Part shown: in pieces, positions 1-7,274 of the stretch
Numbering within the stretch: the first letter of the stretch is position 1
Layout of the letters: each line of letters opens with the position of its first letter
Assembly: GCF_020042285.1 (NCBI RefSeq)
Contig: NZ_CP083388.1
Location: forward strand, 1,390,001-1,454,000
DNA length: 64,000 nucleotides
Direction of reading: 5' to 3'
Source of the DNA: Ferruginibacter albus
GTDB lineage: Bacteria > Bacteroidota > Bacteroidia > Chitinophagales > Chitinophagaceae
The notes under the pieces: generated by a model
What the model was told of the DNA's origin: nothing
Database searches by the model: none
The model's input: the letters and a program-made list of their open reading frames with translations, nothing else
Translations under genes and position numbers: made by a program

Positions 1-369
1 GTTGAACATTCAAAAGATTCTGTAAGTGTTAATTTGAATTGTGATAGATCATCTCTTATCGATCAGAAAAATTTAGAAACCGAGTTTTATGCCTTTTTAG
101 AACATAAGTCTTCTAAAGAAATAAAATGGACTGATTACACATTGCAAAACGGTGTGAAAGAATTTTTACCTTTTGTAAAGCTTAACATATCAAACACCCA
201 GGTAATTAACTATAAAGCAGAAAGGGGCGATTATAGGCTTGTAGTATTAGAGATCGAAAATAGGATATCTAGTGATTCTGTAATTAATATAATAAGAGAA
301 ACAAATATACTTGAAGATAAAAACAGGCGGATCGTTCGTATCGACCTTTTTGAAGATATTATTTCCTAA
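1..369 (+). CDS. Hypothetical protein, 5' end outside window
   Basis: The frame is open from base 1 (reading V-E-H-S-K-D) to the stop at 367-369, so the gene very probably starts upstream of the window. I do not recognise the family. The visible 122 residues are soluble, charged and have no signal peptide or membrane segment. The lipoprotein gene that follows starts 16 bp downstream in the same direction, so the two are likely cotranscribed. Lying in a toxin/immunity island, it could be an immunity protein or a toxin remnant, but nothing in the sequence decides this. Confidence 0.6.
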   Translation, partial: VEHSKDSVSVNLNCDRSSLIDQKNLETEFYAFLEHKSSKEIKWTDYTLQNGVKEFLPFVKLNISNTQVINYKAERGDYRLVVLEIENRISSDSVINIIRETNILEDKNRRIVRIDLFEDIIS

Positions 370-384
370 TTTAAATATTAAATT

Positions 385-963
385 ATGTCAACTAAACGCA
401 AATTTATTTCGAAAAAATTCGCATCAAACTTAAGATTAAATGCTTTTGATTATGGTAAAACATTCGGCTTATTGGTTGTTATAGGATGTCTTTTTTTTGC
501 CTGCAATTCCAATGTTAGCCAACCGCCTAAAAAAAACAATATGATACAGAAAGTGAATTCCGGTAATGACCCTGACCCCTATATTGAAAGTGTGGTAAGT
601 AGTAAATATGTACCCCCGGTAACAGACATTAATAATTCACCAATGGAGGCTGCTAATCTTATTCTCGATGCGCTTAATCAGTGGGCCGCAATCAAATGCT
701 CGCATGATATTGATGCTTCACTATCTGTAAAATGGAACGAAACGAAGGTGAAGTATATAGGGTCAATACCCGCCGGTAGTACGGTAGAATTTTTGGTGCT
801 TGTAGATAAATTCACCTGCAATGTTATAGGGATGGTACATAAAACTCAAGTTGTGCGTGTAAAAGAGAATGCATGTAGTGTAAATGATATTAAATTAGAA
901 AGCCCTGATTTAATGTATAATCCCGATCAGACAGGTTTTTTTTCTATAAAAATGAGATTTTAA
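385..963 (+). CDS. Putative lipoprotein of unknown function
   Basis: 192 residues. A basic N-terminus of about 25 residues leads into a hydrophobic stretch ending in the lipobox LFFAC (Cys about 40), which predicts export and lipidation. The mature part has no family I recognise; it has a low-complexity linker rich in Asn and Pro, then a mixed alpha/beta region with three Cys. The signal region is unusually long, so a later start is possible. It follows the gene at 1-369 by 16 bp and probably forms an operon with it. A membrane-anchored immunity role is possible given the island, but this is inference only. Confidence 0.6.
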   Translation: MSTKRKFISKKFASNLRLNAFDYGKTFGLLVVIGCLFFACNSNVSQPPKKNNMIQKVNSGNDPDPYIESVVSSKYVPPVTDINNSPMEAANLILDALNQWAAIKCSHDIDASLSVKWNETKVKYIGSIPAGSTVEFLVLVDKFTCNVIGMVHKTQVVRVKENACSVNDIKLESPDLMYNPDQTGFFSIKMRF

Positions 964-1097
964 TTTATATGCTATTTTTTGTAATTGAGAGTGTTGATTA
1001 TTTAGGATTGTTTGATTGTCAAAATCATTTGCTTAATGTACATGCGTAACAGGTCGCAATAAAATAGAAATTAATTTTGAATAATAAAAACAATAAA

Positions 1098-1574
1098 ATG
1101 ATTCTCCTACCATATAAAAAGATAATTTCATATTCTGAATTAGATATCAATACAATAATTAAAATATTGAATGAAAAAACTGAGCCTTACTCAGGTTTTT
1201 GGTTTGGTAATTATATTAAATCATCCATGTCTTATGTAGGTAGAGTAAGTAATCAAAGCTTTGATATCAGGCCAGTTTTTAGGGGAAGAAATTCTTTTAT
1301 ACCTGTAGTTCGCGGTAACATAAAAGCAGATGAAAATGGTACCGTAATTAGGATGACTATTCGACCACTCTGGGGCTTTACAATTTTTATTTTATTGGTA
1401 ATTGGGTTGGCTATTTTTTCTTTTATAAAATCTCATAGTATAAGCGGAGTATTTGTTGTTTTTGTCGTTTATATTATTATGATATTTCTTTTTAACGTAG
1501 AATACTTAAAGATGAAAGCCAGTCTAAAAAAATATTTATTATTAAAAGATAGGGATGGTAATGTATCAAAGTAG
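1098..1574 (+). CDS. Hypothetical membrane protein with two transmembrane segments
   Basis: The ATG at 1098 starts a 158-residue protein; an in-frame TTG at 1077 would add seven Asn/Lys-rich residues. A soluble N-terminal part of about 95 residues includes the motif FDIRPVFRGRNSFIP, followed by two closely spaced hydrophobic helices (about residues 98-118 and 122-142) and a short basic tail. Small two-helix proteins with an R-x(n)-RNSF-P motif are frequent orphans in Bacteroidota, but I know of no function. It stands alone, 134 bp from the lipoprotein gene before it, with repeat module A beginning about 95 bp after it. It may be an immunity-type or orphan gene of the island. Confidence 0.55.
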   Translation: MILLPYKKIISYSELDINTIIKILNEKTEPYSGFWFGNYIKSSMSYVGRVSNQSFDIRPVFRGRNSFIPVVRGNIKADENGTVIRMTIRPLWGFTIFILLVIGLAIFSFIKSHSISGVFVVFVVYIIMIFLFNVEYLKMKASLKKYLLLKDRDGNVSK

Positions 1575-1668
1575 TTGGTGAGACAAAACAGAAAAACAAT
1601 ACACTGATTTACAGCTAAATTTTATAAGGTAGTCATTATATGTATTATTGATTTTATATAATCCATAA

Positions 1669-1920
1669 TTCCAGCAGGAATAGCGGTATAAAGTATTTAC
1701 AGCCACTTACTAAAAACTACGCCAAATAGCCCTGCGCAAATCCACGCTACAGTATTTGTCATGGTTTAACCACCCTTCGGTAAATCTTCATTCCTTTGCT
1801 ATCCTTAGTCTTCAACGGAAAAAGGTGAGGCTACCCTGAGTTTATAACTCAGATAAAAGTAACAAACCTAAAAGAAGTTCTGCTTACATTTCTTCTCAAC
1901 CACTTTTCCTTTATCGACGT
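1669..1920. repeat. Intergenic repeat, modules A+B, copy 1
   Basis: Module A (about 1669-1775, starting CCAGCAGGAATAGCGG) is followed directly by module B (about 1787-1920, including the hairpin CTGAGTTTATAACTCAG). The same modules recur at 3393-3557 (A), 4465-4592 (B), 5330-5560 (B then A) and 7675-7973 (B then A). Module A carries, on the minus strand, a decayed version of a 31-residue hydrophobic peptide gene; here a one-base deletion breaks the frame after residue 10. I see no other gene in the 749-bp gap 1575-2323. Confidence 0.8.
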
Positions 1921-1947
1921 TGCTTTCCTTTTCATAAAGCCGAAATT

Positions 1948-2610
1948 TACTTCCTATTTAAATTAATGGAGTTATAGTGAATAGGAATTTTACTATTTAG
2001 CAGTTATTGCAATAATATAATAATCAGTAAAACTAATTATTTGTCAATTTAATTTATCAATAAAAGGCAGCAGGATTTAGCTTAAATATAGTCAGGGCGG
2101 GTACTTTAAGCTTTTTTATACTGTTTTACGGCAGGTCGGATTATTTTTTTATCGGTTGCAGAAAAAATAAAATAGTTGAATCTTTAAGTACTCTTTCTTA
2201 TTGCATTGCCGCAGTAAAAGAATTAGTAGTAAAATCATATCTATCTTATTAGTTGTTTCAGGAGTTGTAAAATGTTATTAAACTTACGTAACAGAACACG
2301 TATAAACTTTTAAACATTACAATATGACAGAACACTACTTTTTAAGCGTACCAGAACAAATTGGAAATGTAGCTCAAAAAATATTCAGCACATTAGGTGT
2401 TACAATAAAATATTCCGGTGAAAAGCCTAAAGTATATTCCAGCTCTATGTTTGGCGTTGAGATAATTTTAGAGCATAACAATTACAGCCATAAGGAAGAA
2501 TACAATTATCACCTGACGGTTAAAAAAGATACTGACTCCCGGTTGGAAGCAAACGACTTTGTAATAAAGAAAATAAGTGATGTGGTATCCAACTTGTTCC
2601 GGTATAACCT
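1948..2610. repeat. Long direct repeat L, copy 1 (663 bp)
   Basis: This stretch matches 8856-9517 with about five substitutions and one single-base indel that I could find by eye. It contains about 375 bp of upstream DNA and the first 96 codons of the gene at 2324. The match stops abruptly at 2610, where this copy runs into an unrelated toxin-tip fragment. That makes this the recombinant copy, while the copy at 8856 keeps the natural 3' end of the gene. Recombination between the two copies would delete about 6.9 kb including both complete RAYT units. Confidence 0.9.
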
Positions 2611-2632
2611 AAGCCTTGGAGTGAAGATATGA
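2324..2632 (+). CDS. 3'-altered duplicate of the hypothetical gene at 9231
   Basis: Residues 1-96 are the same as those of the protein at 9231-9578 except for one Arg/Gly change. At base 2610 the shared sequence ends, and the frame continues for only six foreign residues (L-S-L-G-V-K-I region) to a stop at 2630-2632. The intact copy instead has a Gly/His-rich tail. The product is therefore a truncated, possibly non-functional version. The family is not recognised: about 100 residues, no signal peptide, no membrane segment. Its stop overlaps the ATG of the next frame at 2629. Confidence 0.55.
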   Translation: MTEHYFLSVPEQIGNVAQKIFSTLGVTIKYSGEKPKVYSSSMFGVEIILEHNNYSHKEEYNYHLTVKKDTDSRLEANDFVIKKISDVVSNLFRYNLSLGVKI

Positions 2633-2919
2633 AAGCAGCTCCACAATTTGTTGGGGCTTTTTCAGGAGACGTTTTTGTAAGTAGTGATGGTAAATCCCTT
2701 ATTTTCGTTATATCAGATTCTAAATCGACTACCTCTTTTCTTTATAGAGCAGCGGCAGGACATGATAGGGTAAATAACTCGGATGCTACTAATTTTTATT
2801 CAAACACGTATCAAAAATATATATGGACAGAGCCAATTGATGATAAATATTACGATACAGAAAAGAGAAACAGGACTTCAAAAGGTTATGCAAAAACAGG
2901 ATTAACAAGATGGGAATAA
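2629..2919 (+). CDS. Orphan toxin-tip-like fragment
   Basis: This frame is open upstream into the repeat junction (reading K-P-W-S-E-D before the ATG at 2629), so the 96-residue ORF is probably the C-terminal tip of a larger protein whose N-terminal part was lost when repeat L recombined. The fragment is soluble and has a Ser/Asp-rich first half and an aromatic second half (NTYQKYIWTEP). I recognise no catalytic motif. A lipoprotein gene follows 14 bp downstream, which is the usual layout of a polymorphic-toxin tip and its immunity gene. Function is unproven. Confidence 0.45.
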   Translation: MKAAPQFVGAFSGDVFVSSDGKSLIFVISDSKSTTSFLYRAAAGHDRVNNSDATNFYSNTYQKYIWTEPIDDKYYDTEKRNRTSKGYAKTGLTRWE

Positions 2920-2933
2920 TTAATTTATAAAAT

Positions 2934-3341
2934 ATGAAAATAAAAAATGTAATAGTATTAAGTTTTATATTCCTTACTGGTTGTTTTGAGAGTGGAACAT
3001 TTTATGATTTAGGTAATGGTTTTAATTTTGGATATTATAATAACACAAAAAAAACCAGCGATATATTCTATAATGATACTGGAATTTTAAATAGCATTTG
3101 TCATTTGGTAAAATGGAATGATAATTACATTTTAGCCCAATGTTATTATCATGATAAAAATATCATTAGAGACACTTTTTATTTAATTAACAAACAATTG
3201 TATAAGGATAATCCGAAGCAACTCCAAAGTGATGGAATTTTGGGACCTCTTTCCAAAGATGCGATTTTAAAAATTATGTCAGAAAAAGATATTCATTTGA
3301 TTAACAGTAAAGAAATTGAAATTAATATTCAAGATAGATAA
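2934..3341 (+). CDS. Lipoprotein, candidate immunity protein
   Basis: 135 residues with a clear lipoprotein signal peptide ending in FLTGC (Cys 17). The mature part contains YDLGNGFNFGYYN early and KWNDNYILAQCYY in the middle, giving a loose resemblance to small DUF3997-like lipoproteins (weak, by eye). It lies 14 bp after the tip-like fragment at 2629. A periplasm-facing lipoprotein in this position is a reasonable immunity candidate. It is very AT-rich, like the rest of the island. Confidence 0.6.
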   Translation: MKIKNVIVLSFIFLTGCFESGTFYDLGNGFNFGYYNNTKKTSDIFYNDTGILNSICHLVKWNDNYILAQCYYHDKNIIRDTFYLINKQLYKDNPKQLQSDGILGPLSKDAILKIMSEKDIHLINSKEIEINIQDR

Positions 3342-3392
3342 TTTAATAATGTATCAAGGAGGTGGTAATATTAAGTAATTCATGTAGGCTGA

Positions 3393-3557
3393 TTCCAGCA
3401 GGTAAAGCGATATGAAGTATTTACAGCCACTTACTAAAAACTACGCCAAATAGCCCTGCACAAATCCACGCTACAGTATTTGTCATAGTTTTAGCCACCC
3501 TACAGTAAATCTTCATTCCACTTGCCTCTCTACCTGTGTAAACACAGTCAGGCAAGT
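3393..3557. repeat. Intergenic repeat, module A, copy 2, with hairpin
   Basis: Module A (3393-3520) is followed by a stem-loop at 3521-3556: arms CTTGCC/GGCAAG outside and CTGTGT/ACACAG inside. The same arrangement occurs in copy 4 at 7820-7973. Module B is missing here and appears instead after the next gene (4465-4592), as if the gene at 3595-4458 lay between A and B. Confidence 0.8.
3421..3516 (-). CDS. 31-residue hydrophobic peptide encoded in repeat module A
   Basis: On the minus strand ATG at 3516 opens a 31-codon frame ending SKWL-stop at 3421. It has a basic N-terminus (MKIYCRVAK) and one hydrophobic segment (VAWICAGLFGVVF) that could span a membrane. A copy at 7837-7932 keeps the frame with a few substitutions (TNTVAW to TNIVVW); two other copies are broken by single-base indels. 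The hairpin at 3521-3556 sits just upstream of the start and contains the purine-rich site before it. It may be a real micropeptide, a type I-like toxin, or the tail of a decayed membrane protein. Confidence 0.35.
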   Translation of the reverse strand: MKIYCRVAKTMTNTVAWICAGLFGVVFSKWL

Positions 3558-3594
3558 TCTCTGCTATAGAATAAATAAATACAAAAAATTGGAG

Positions 3595-4458
3595 ATGGTT
3601 GAGTTTAATCAATTAATAGAAGATAATATACATGCATACATAGATATGCTTGTAAAAGATTTTGATGAAAATTTGCCACATGCAGAGGCTTTCAATGAGG
3701 TTTTTTTAAATGGATATTCAATAAAAAAATTGATTAAACAAGACAAAAAAATTTTCAGTTTTTACGATTGGGATTTTAACGTGCCTCTTCCTTATGATCC
3801 CTTAATTAATGGAATTCAGAAAATAGAAGATCAAAATTTGAATTTTGAAATATTGTCAAAATTCCCCATTGAAAATTTATATTATTTTTTCGATAAAAGG
3901 ATATATAATTCTGAAATCGAAGCAATAAGTAACTTTCCAACAGAATATTTTTTTATTGACTTTGATAATTTTAAAAAAAAGCTGGATGATTTGTTTTTAA
4001 ATTTTTTTTCAGATTATGATTGTAGCAAAAAGAAATTTAAAAAGAAGATAAATGAAAAATTCTCTTTTGTTTTATCACCAAGAAAAATATCTTCCAATTC
4101 TTTAATAGAAAATTATATTTTCCCAGAGTTTTATGTGGAAAATAATACTGGATTTTCTATTGTTATTGAAAATACAGATGTGCTAAATTTATTGTTTATG
4201 CCTAGTTATTCCTTTCATCAATTTTATTCTTATTATAATAAATTTTTAATAAATGAGAATCATCAAATTATTAGTGTGAGGAGATTAAACGATGAGCCTC
4301 ATATTTATCACGACAACCTCTCTAATAAATATATAATTAGCAATCATGAAGAGAAAATTAAAAATTTTAATACTTTCATTTTTTTATCTTTAGAATTAAC
4401 AGTTCACTACATGAAGATTTTCGAACAATGGCTTGCTAAAGTAATCAATGGAATATAG
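3595..4458 (+). CDS. Hypothetical protein, very AT-rich
   Basis: 287 residues from ATG 3595 (an in-frame TTG at 3589 is possible). The protein is soluble, without signal peptide or transmembrane segment, and unusually rich in Asn, Lys, Ile, Phe and Tyr, as expected from the low GC of the gene. I do not recognise a family. It is enclosed by repeat module A upstream and module B downstream, which suggests that it came in as one cassette of the island. With no partner gene next to it, it may be an orphan immunity protein whose toxin has been lost; this is inference. Confidence 0.6.
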   Translation: MVEFNQLIEDNIHAYIDMLVKDFDENLPHAEAFNEVFLNGYSIKKLIKQDKKIFSFYDWDFNVPLPYDPLINGIQKIEDQNLNFEILSKFPIENLYYFFDKRIYNSEIEAISNFPTEYFFIDFDNFKKKLDDLFLNFFSDYDCSKKKFKKKINEKFSFVLSPRKISSNSLIENYIFPEFYVENNTGFSIVIENTDVLNLLFMPSYSFHQFYSYYNKFLINENHQIISVRRLNDEPHIYHDNLSNKYIISNHEEKIKNFNTFIFLSLELTVHYMKIFEQWLAKVINGI

Positions 4459-4464
4459 CTTTCT

Positions 4465-4592
4465 TCCCCTGCTATCCTTAGTCTTCAACCGAAAAAAGTG
4501 AGGCTATTCTGAGTTTATAACTCAGGATAAAAGTAACAAACTTAAAAGAAGTTCTACTTACATTTCTTCCCAACCACTTTTCCTTTAACGCG
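4465..4592. repeat. Intergenic repeat, module B, copy 2
   Basis: About 128 bp closely matching 1787-1920, including the hairpin CTGAGTTTATAACTCAG at about 4509-4525 and the shared tract with AAAAGTAACAAACTTAAAAG. It follows directly after the gene at 3595-4458 and precedes the solo RAYT end and the next tip. Confidence 0.8.
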
Positions 4593-4632
4593 TTTTTTTC
4601 CTATAAAGATTTGCTTAAATCCATATTATCTT

Positions 4633-4668
4633 CGCCTTGGTTCGTGGCACACGAAACAACTATTCTGA
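4633..4668 (+). mobile_element. Solo left end of the RAYT unit
   Basis: 36 bases identical to the left end of the two complete units (5561-5596 and 8204-8239): the 27-bp terminal repeat beginning CGCCTTGGTTCGTGG plus nine more bases, preceded by the same CTT as at 5558-5560. The rest of the unit is absent and the sequence runs directly into the toxin tip that follows. It contains the imperfect palindrome GTTCGTG-GCA-CACGAAAC and could be a REP-like non-autonomous copy or the scar of a deleted unit. Confidence 0.85.
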
Positions 4669-4894
4669 TGCAGTTTCACCTAGCGAGGCAGGAAAAGAAT
4701 TAAGATCAAATAGCGAGGCAGATAAAGTTGCTCAAGAAGCAGGATATGATAATGCTCATGACTTTAAAGAGCAAAATAAACCAAGTGGAAAAGGTTCTGA
4801 TTGGAATATGATGCACAATAAAAAAACGGGTGAAATATTTCTGCGCAGACTATCTGACGGGAAAATTGTAAAGACACGTGAATTTACTAAATAA
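4637..4894 (+). CDS. Small toxin-tip-like fragment fused to a RAYT end
   Basis: The first eleven codons (TTG start) lie in the solo RAYT end, so native coding begins near 4669; the original N-terminus has been lost. The remaining 75 residues are polar, with an Ala/His-containing helix (AGYDNAHDFKEQ) followed by a short beta-hairpin-like part with KKTGEIFLRR. This helix-then-hairpin pattern is common in small nuclease-type tips of Rhs proteins, but I cannot name a family. The DUF4279-like gene follows six bases after the stop, as expected for a toxin/immunity pair. Whether this fragment is still expressed is unclear. Confidence 0.5.
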   Translation: MVRGTRNNYSDAVSPSEAGKELRSNSEADKVAQEAGYDNAHDFKEQNKPSGKGSDWNMMHNKKTGEIFLRRLSDGKIVKTREFTK

Positions 4895-4900
4895 ACAATA

Positions 4901-5314
4901 ATGGCAAAACTTAGAACAATTCTGTATATTAATTCTTTTAGTGAAGAACCTAGAATTGATATTATTAAAGAGATGTTACCTATTGAAGCTACTAGTATAA
5001 GGCAAAAAGGTGACCAAATGATAGTTAATGGTGTCGATAAAGGTAGACCTAATAAAAGTAGTTGTTGGGCTTTTGAAGTTCCGGAAATTGAAATTACAGA
5101 TATTAAAGAAGGCTTAATGCCATTATTAACTAAATTAATTCCTTATAAAGATTCTTTAAATAAAATTAAATATCATATAGGCTTTGAAACATATATATCT
5201 TTAGTATTGCACATTAAAGACTTTAAGACTCCTTCAATGTCTTTGAATAGATTTATTATAGAATCTTTAGCTGACTTAGGGTTAGAATTGGATTTTGATA
5301 TATATTATGAATAG
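4901..5314 (+). CDS. DUF4279-like protein, probable immunity protein
   Basis: 137 residues, cytoplasmic. The layout fits DUF4279 as I know it: an N-terminal strand, a G-x-x-x-x-x-x-G region, the conserved Trp (SCWAFEVP) near residue 60, two beta-alpha units and a C-terminal helix with LADLGLELDFDIYY. DUF4279 proteins are often found as neighbours of toxin genes. Here the start is six bases after the tip-like fragment at 4637-4894, and repeat module B follows. Immunity to a cytoplasmic toxin is the likely role (inference from context). Confidence 0.65.
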   Translation: MAKLRTILYINSFSEEPRIDIIKEMLPIEATSIRQKGDQMIVNGVDKGRPNKSSCWAFEVPEIEITDIKEGLMPLLTKLIPYKDSLNKIKYHIGFETYISLVLHIKDFKTPSMSLNRFIIESLADLGLELDFDIYYE

Positions 5315-5329
5315 ATAGTATCATGAATT

Positions 5330-5560
5330 TTCCCGCTAGTCGTAGTATGTAATTATAAAAAGTGAGAGCTATACTGAGTTTGTAATTTAGTATAAAGAGC
5401 AATAAATAGTGTAAGCAATAGCGTTAGTAAACAGGCTTATAATCCCTAATTTCAGCAGGAAAAGCGGTATGAAGTATTTACAGCCACTTACTAAAAACTA
5501 CGCCAAATAGCCCTGCACAAAATCTACGCTACAGTATTTGTCATAGTTTTAGCCACCCTT
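5330..5560. repeat. Intergenic repeat, modules B+A, copy 3
   Basis: Module B (about 5330-5410) is followed by module A (about 5448-5560), the reverse of the order at 1669-1920. The module B hairpin here reads ACTGAGTT-TGT-AATTTAGT: two G-C pairs have become G-T wobble pairs compared with other copies. Module A carries an inserted base that puts a stop into the minus-strand peptide frame. The left end of a RAYT unit begins at the end of module A. Confidence 0.8.
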
Positions 5561-6209
5561 CGCCTTGGTTCGTGGCACACGAAACAACTATTCTGAAAAA
5601 TTTATCGTCTTATGATAAACATAAGATGGTTATTCAAAAACGCAAGTCTTATACATCATTAAATAATGTATATTTTCTCACAGCAACCATTCATAAATGG
5701 CGCCCTCTATTAGATGAAAATGATAATAAAGGTGTTATTGTAGATTATCTTAAAAAATTATCGGAAGAAAAATTAATTAGCGTTTATGGTTTTGTTCTAA
5801 TGCCTAATCATTTTCATCTTATTTGGTCTCAAGATAAAATGAATGGTAAAGAAACGCCACAGGGAAGTTTATTGAAGTATACGGCTCATACTTTTTTAAA
5901 ACAATTGAAATTAGAAAATCGATCTTTTTTGTATGAAGTAATATCAGGCAATAAAAAACATGAGATTTGGCAAAGAGATTCTTTAAGTATAGAAATCTAT
6001 AGTCGTAAAGTAGCGAAACAAAAACTTGCTTATATACATTCTAATCCTGTAAGCGGTAAATGGCAACTGGCGAAAGATTATTTGGATTATCATTTTTCAT
6101 CGGCAAGATTTTATGAATATGCCCAAGATGATTTTGGATTTTTACATAACTTGTTTACAGTATTTGATGGAGAATGATTTTGTTGTTTCGTGTGCCACGA
6201 ACCAAGGCG
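5561..6209 (+). mobile_element. RAYT transposable unit, copy 1 (649 bp)
   Basis: Perfect 27-bp inverted ends (5561-5587 and 6183-6209, left end beginning CGCCTTGGTTCGTGG) enclose one transposase gene. Each end contains the imperfect palindrome GTTCGTG-GCA-CACGAAAC, which can fold into a 7-bp stem with one bulged A. Compared with the unit at 8204-8852, I find a single difference, T5944 versus G8587, while the flanking sequences differ. The identity stops at the ends apart from a shared T before and GAG after. No target-site duplication is evident, as expected for Y1 transposases. Confidence 0.9.
5626..6177 (+). CDS. REP-associated tyrosine transposase (RAYT), copy 1
   Basis: Y1-type transposase of the IS200/RAYT group, a single-strand DNA nicking/joining enzyme. 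Seen: FLTATI near the N-terminus (first strand), the HUH motif in PNHFHLIW, KYTAHTFLKQ, and a C-terminal Y-S-R-K / LAYIHSNPV region typical of RAYTs (catalytic Tyr candidate in IEIYSRK, then YIHSNPV). ATG 5626 gives 183 residues with 16 residues before the first strand, matching the spacing in the RAYT at 58516; a GTG at 5572 would start inside the terminal repeat and is less likely. Its stop lies five bases before the right-hand repeat. It differs from the copy at 8269 by Ser versus Ala in EVI[S/A]GNK. Confidence 0.9.
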   Translation: MVIQKRKSYTSLNNVYFLTATIHKWRPLLDENDNKGVIVDYLKKLSEEKLISVYGFVLMPNHFHLIWSQDKMNGKETPQGSLLKYTAHTFLKQLKLENRSFLYEVISGNKKHEIWQRDSLSIEIYSRKVAKQKLAYIHSNPVSGKWQLAKDYLDYHFSSARFYEYAQDDFGFLHNLFTVFDGE

Positions 6210-7267
6210 GAGATGTAGTTACTGCAAACGATTACTATCCATTTGGAATGAGTATGCCGGGAAGGAGTTATAGTAATGGGAGGGAATATAGGTATGGATT
6301 TAATGGAAAGGAAAAAGACCCTGATATGGATGGAAATAATTATGATTATGGATTTAGGATTTATAATCCAGGGTTGGGTAGGTTTTTAAGTGTTGACCCA
6401 TTGACGGAAAAATATCCTTGGTATACACCATATCAATTCGCGGGGAATAGTCCAATACAGGCAATAGATTTAGATGGATTAGAAGAATGGAAAGTTAAAG
6501 ATGGTCCAGCAAATGGGACAGTTTATGGGCCTTATAAAAATCAAGATGAAGCACAAAAAGCTGCGGATAGAGGAGATAATAGTATAAAATTAGAACCTGT
6601 CACTGTTATAATTCATAAAAAACCAGTTACTAATAATCAAAGCAGTGCTCCAACAACACCCTCTGGAACTAATTCAAAAGCTGATTTTAAGATTGCAAAT
6701 GCTATAACAAGTAAGAATGAAGGAGGATGGTCATTCAAAAAACAAGACCCAGGTGGGGCTACTAATCGAGGTATTATATTCAGTAATTTCAAGAAATGGG
6801 CTCAACCTGATTTAGGAGTTGAACCAACGATAGATAATTTGAAAAAGCTTACTCCAGAGCAAGCTTCAATAATATTTCAAAAGCATTATTGGAACAAAAT
6901 AAACGGGGATGAATTTAATAACCAAAGTGTTGCTAATGCAATTTATGATTTTTCAGTCCAATCAGGTAATGGCATTAATGAAGTAGAGAAAGCATATAAT
7001 GCAACATTTGGAGGAGGGATTACAGTAGATGGTAAACTTAGAAAAGAAGAAGTAACTTTACTTAACAAGGTGGATAGTAAACAATTGTTTGATTTGGTTC
7101 AGCAAACTAGGCTTAATTACATGAACACTGTTGTAATACCCAAAAATGTCGCCAGCTACAAGAAAAAACATCCGAATGCAAGTGACGCAGAAATTAATGA
7201 GAACACTCTTTTAAAGTGGAAAAAATCACTTAATGATAGAATCACCCGAATTCAGTATACTCAATAA
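6113..7267 (+). CDS. Rhs/YD-repeat C-terminus with GH108 muramidase toxin domain (5'-truncated)
   Basis: Residues 1-32 come from the RAYT unit read in another frame, so genuine Rhs coding begins at about 6210. Residues 33-124 are a classic Rhs core end: YYPFGM, RYGFNGKEKD, YDYGFRIYNPGLGRFLSVDPL, ending in DLDGLE. After a linker of about 65 residues, residues 192-285 match glycoside hydrolase family 108: NEGGW with the catalytic Glu at 203, then DPGGATNRGI. Residues 270-345 resemble the associated PG_binding_3 region (NAIYDFSVQSG). The product would cleave peptidoglycan. The delivery part of the Rhs protein is missing because the RAYT unit (or a rearrangement with it) cuts it off, so this is an orphan tip. 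The cognate inhibitor follows 7 bp downstream. Confidence 0.8.
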   Translation: MNMPKMILDFYITCLQYLMENDFVVSCATNQGGDVVTANDYYPFGMSMPGRSYSNGREYRYGFNGKEKDPDMDGNNYDYGFRIYNPGLGRFLSVDPLTEKYPWYTPYQFAGNSPIQAIDLDGLEEWKVKDGPANGTVYGPYKNQDEAQKAADRGDNSIKLEPVTVIIHKKPVTNNQSSAPTTPSGTNSKADFKIANAITSKNEGGWSFKKQDPGGATNRGIIFSNFKKWAQPDLGVEPTIDNLKKLTPEQASIIFQKHYWNKINGDEFNNQSVANAIYDFSVQSGNGINEVEKAYNATFGGGITVDGKLRKEEVTLLNKVDSKQLFDLVQQTRLNYMNTVVIPKNVASYKKKHPNASDAEINENTLLKWKKSLNDRITRIQYTQ

Positions 7268-7274
7268 ATAAAAA

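Noticed and set aside
3356..3387. Perfect Shine-Dalgarno-like AAGGAGGT followed by ATG.
   Set aside because: The ATG at 3382 is followed directly by TAG, so there is no gene.
5572..5625. GTG start of the RAYT at 5572 (and the equivalent at 8215).
   Set aside because: It lies inside the terminal repeat; ATG 5626 gives the N-terminal length seen in the other RAYT.
6113..6209. Rhs fragment start codon inside the RAYT unit as the native N-terminus.
   Set aside because: These 32 residues are an out-of-frame reading of the transposase gene and terminal repeat; the true Rhs part begins after 6209.
6683..7267. GH108 domain as a sign of a prophage.
   Set aside because: No holin, tail or capsid genes are near; the domain is joined to an Rhs core and followed by an inhibitor.
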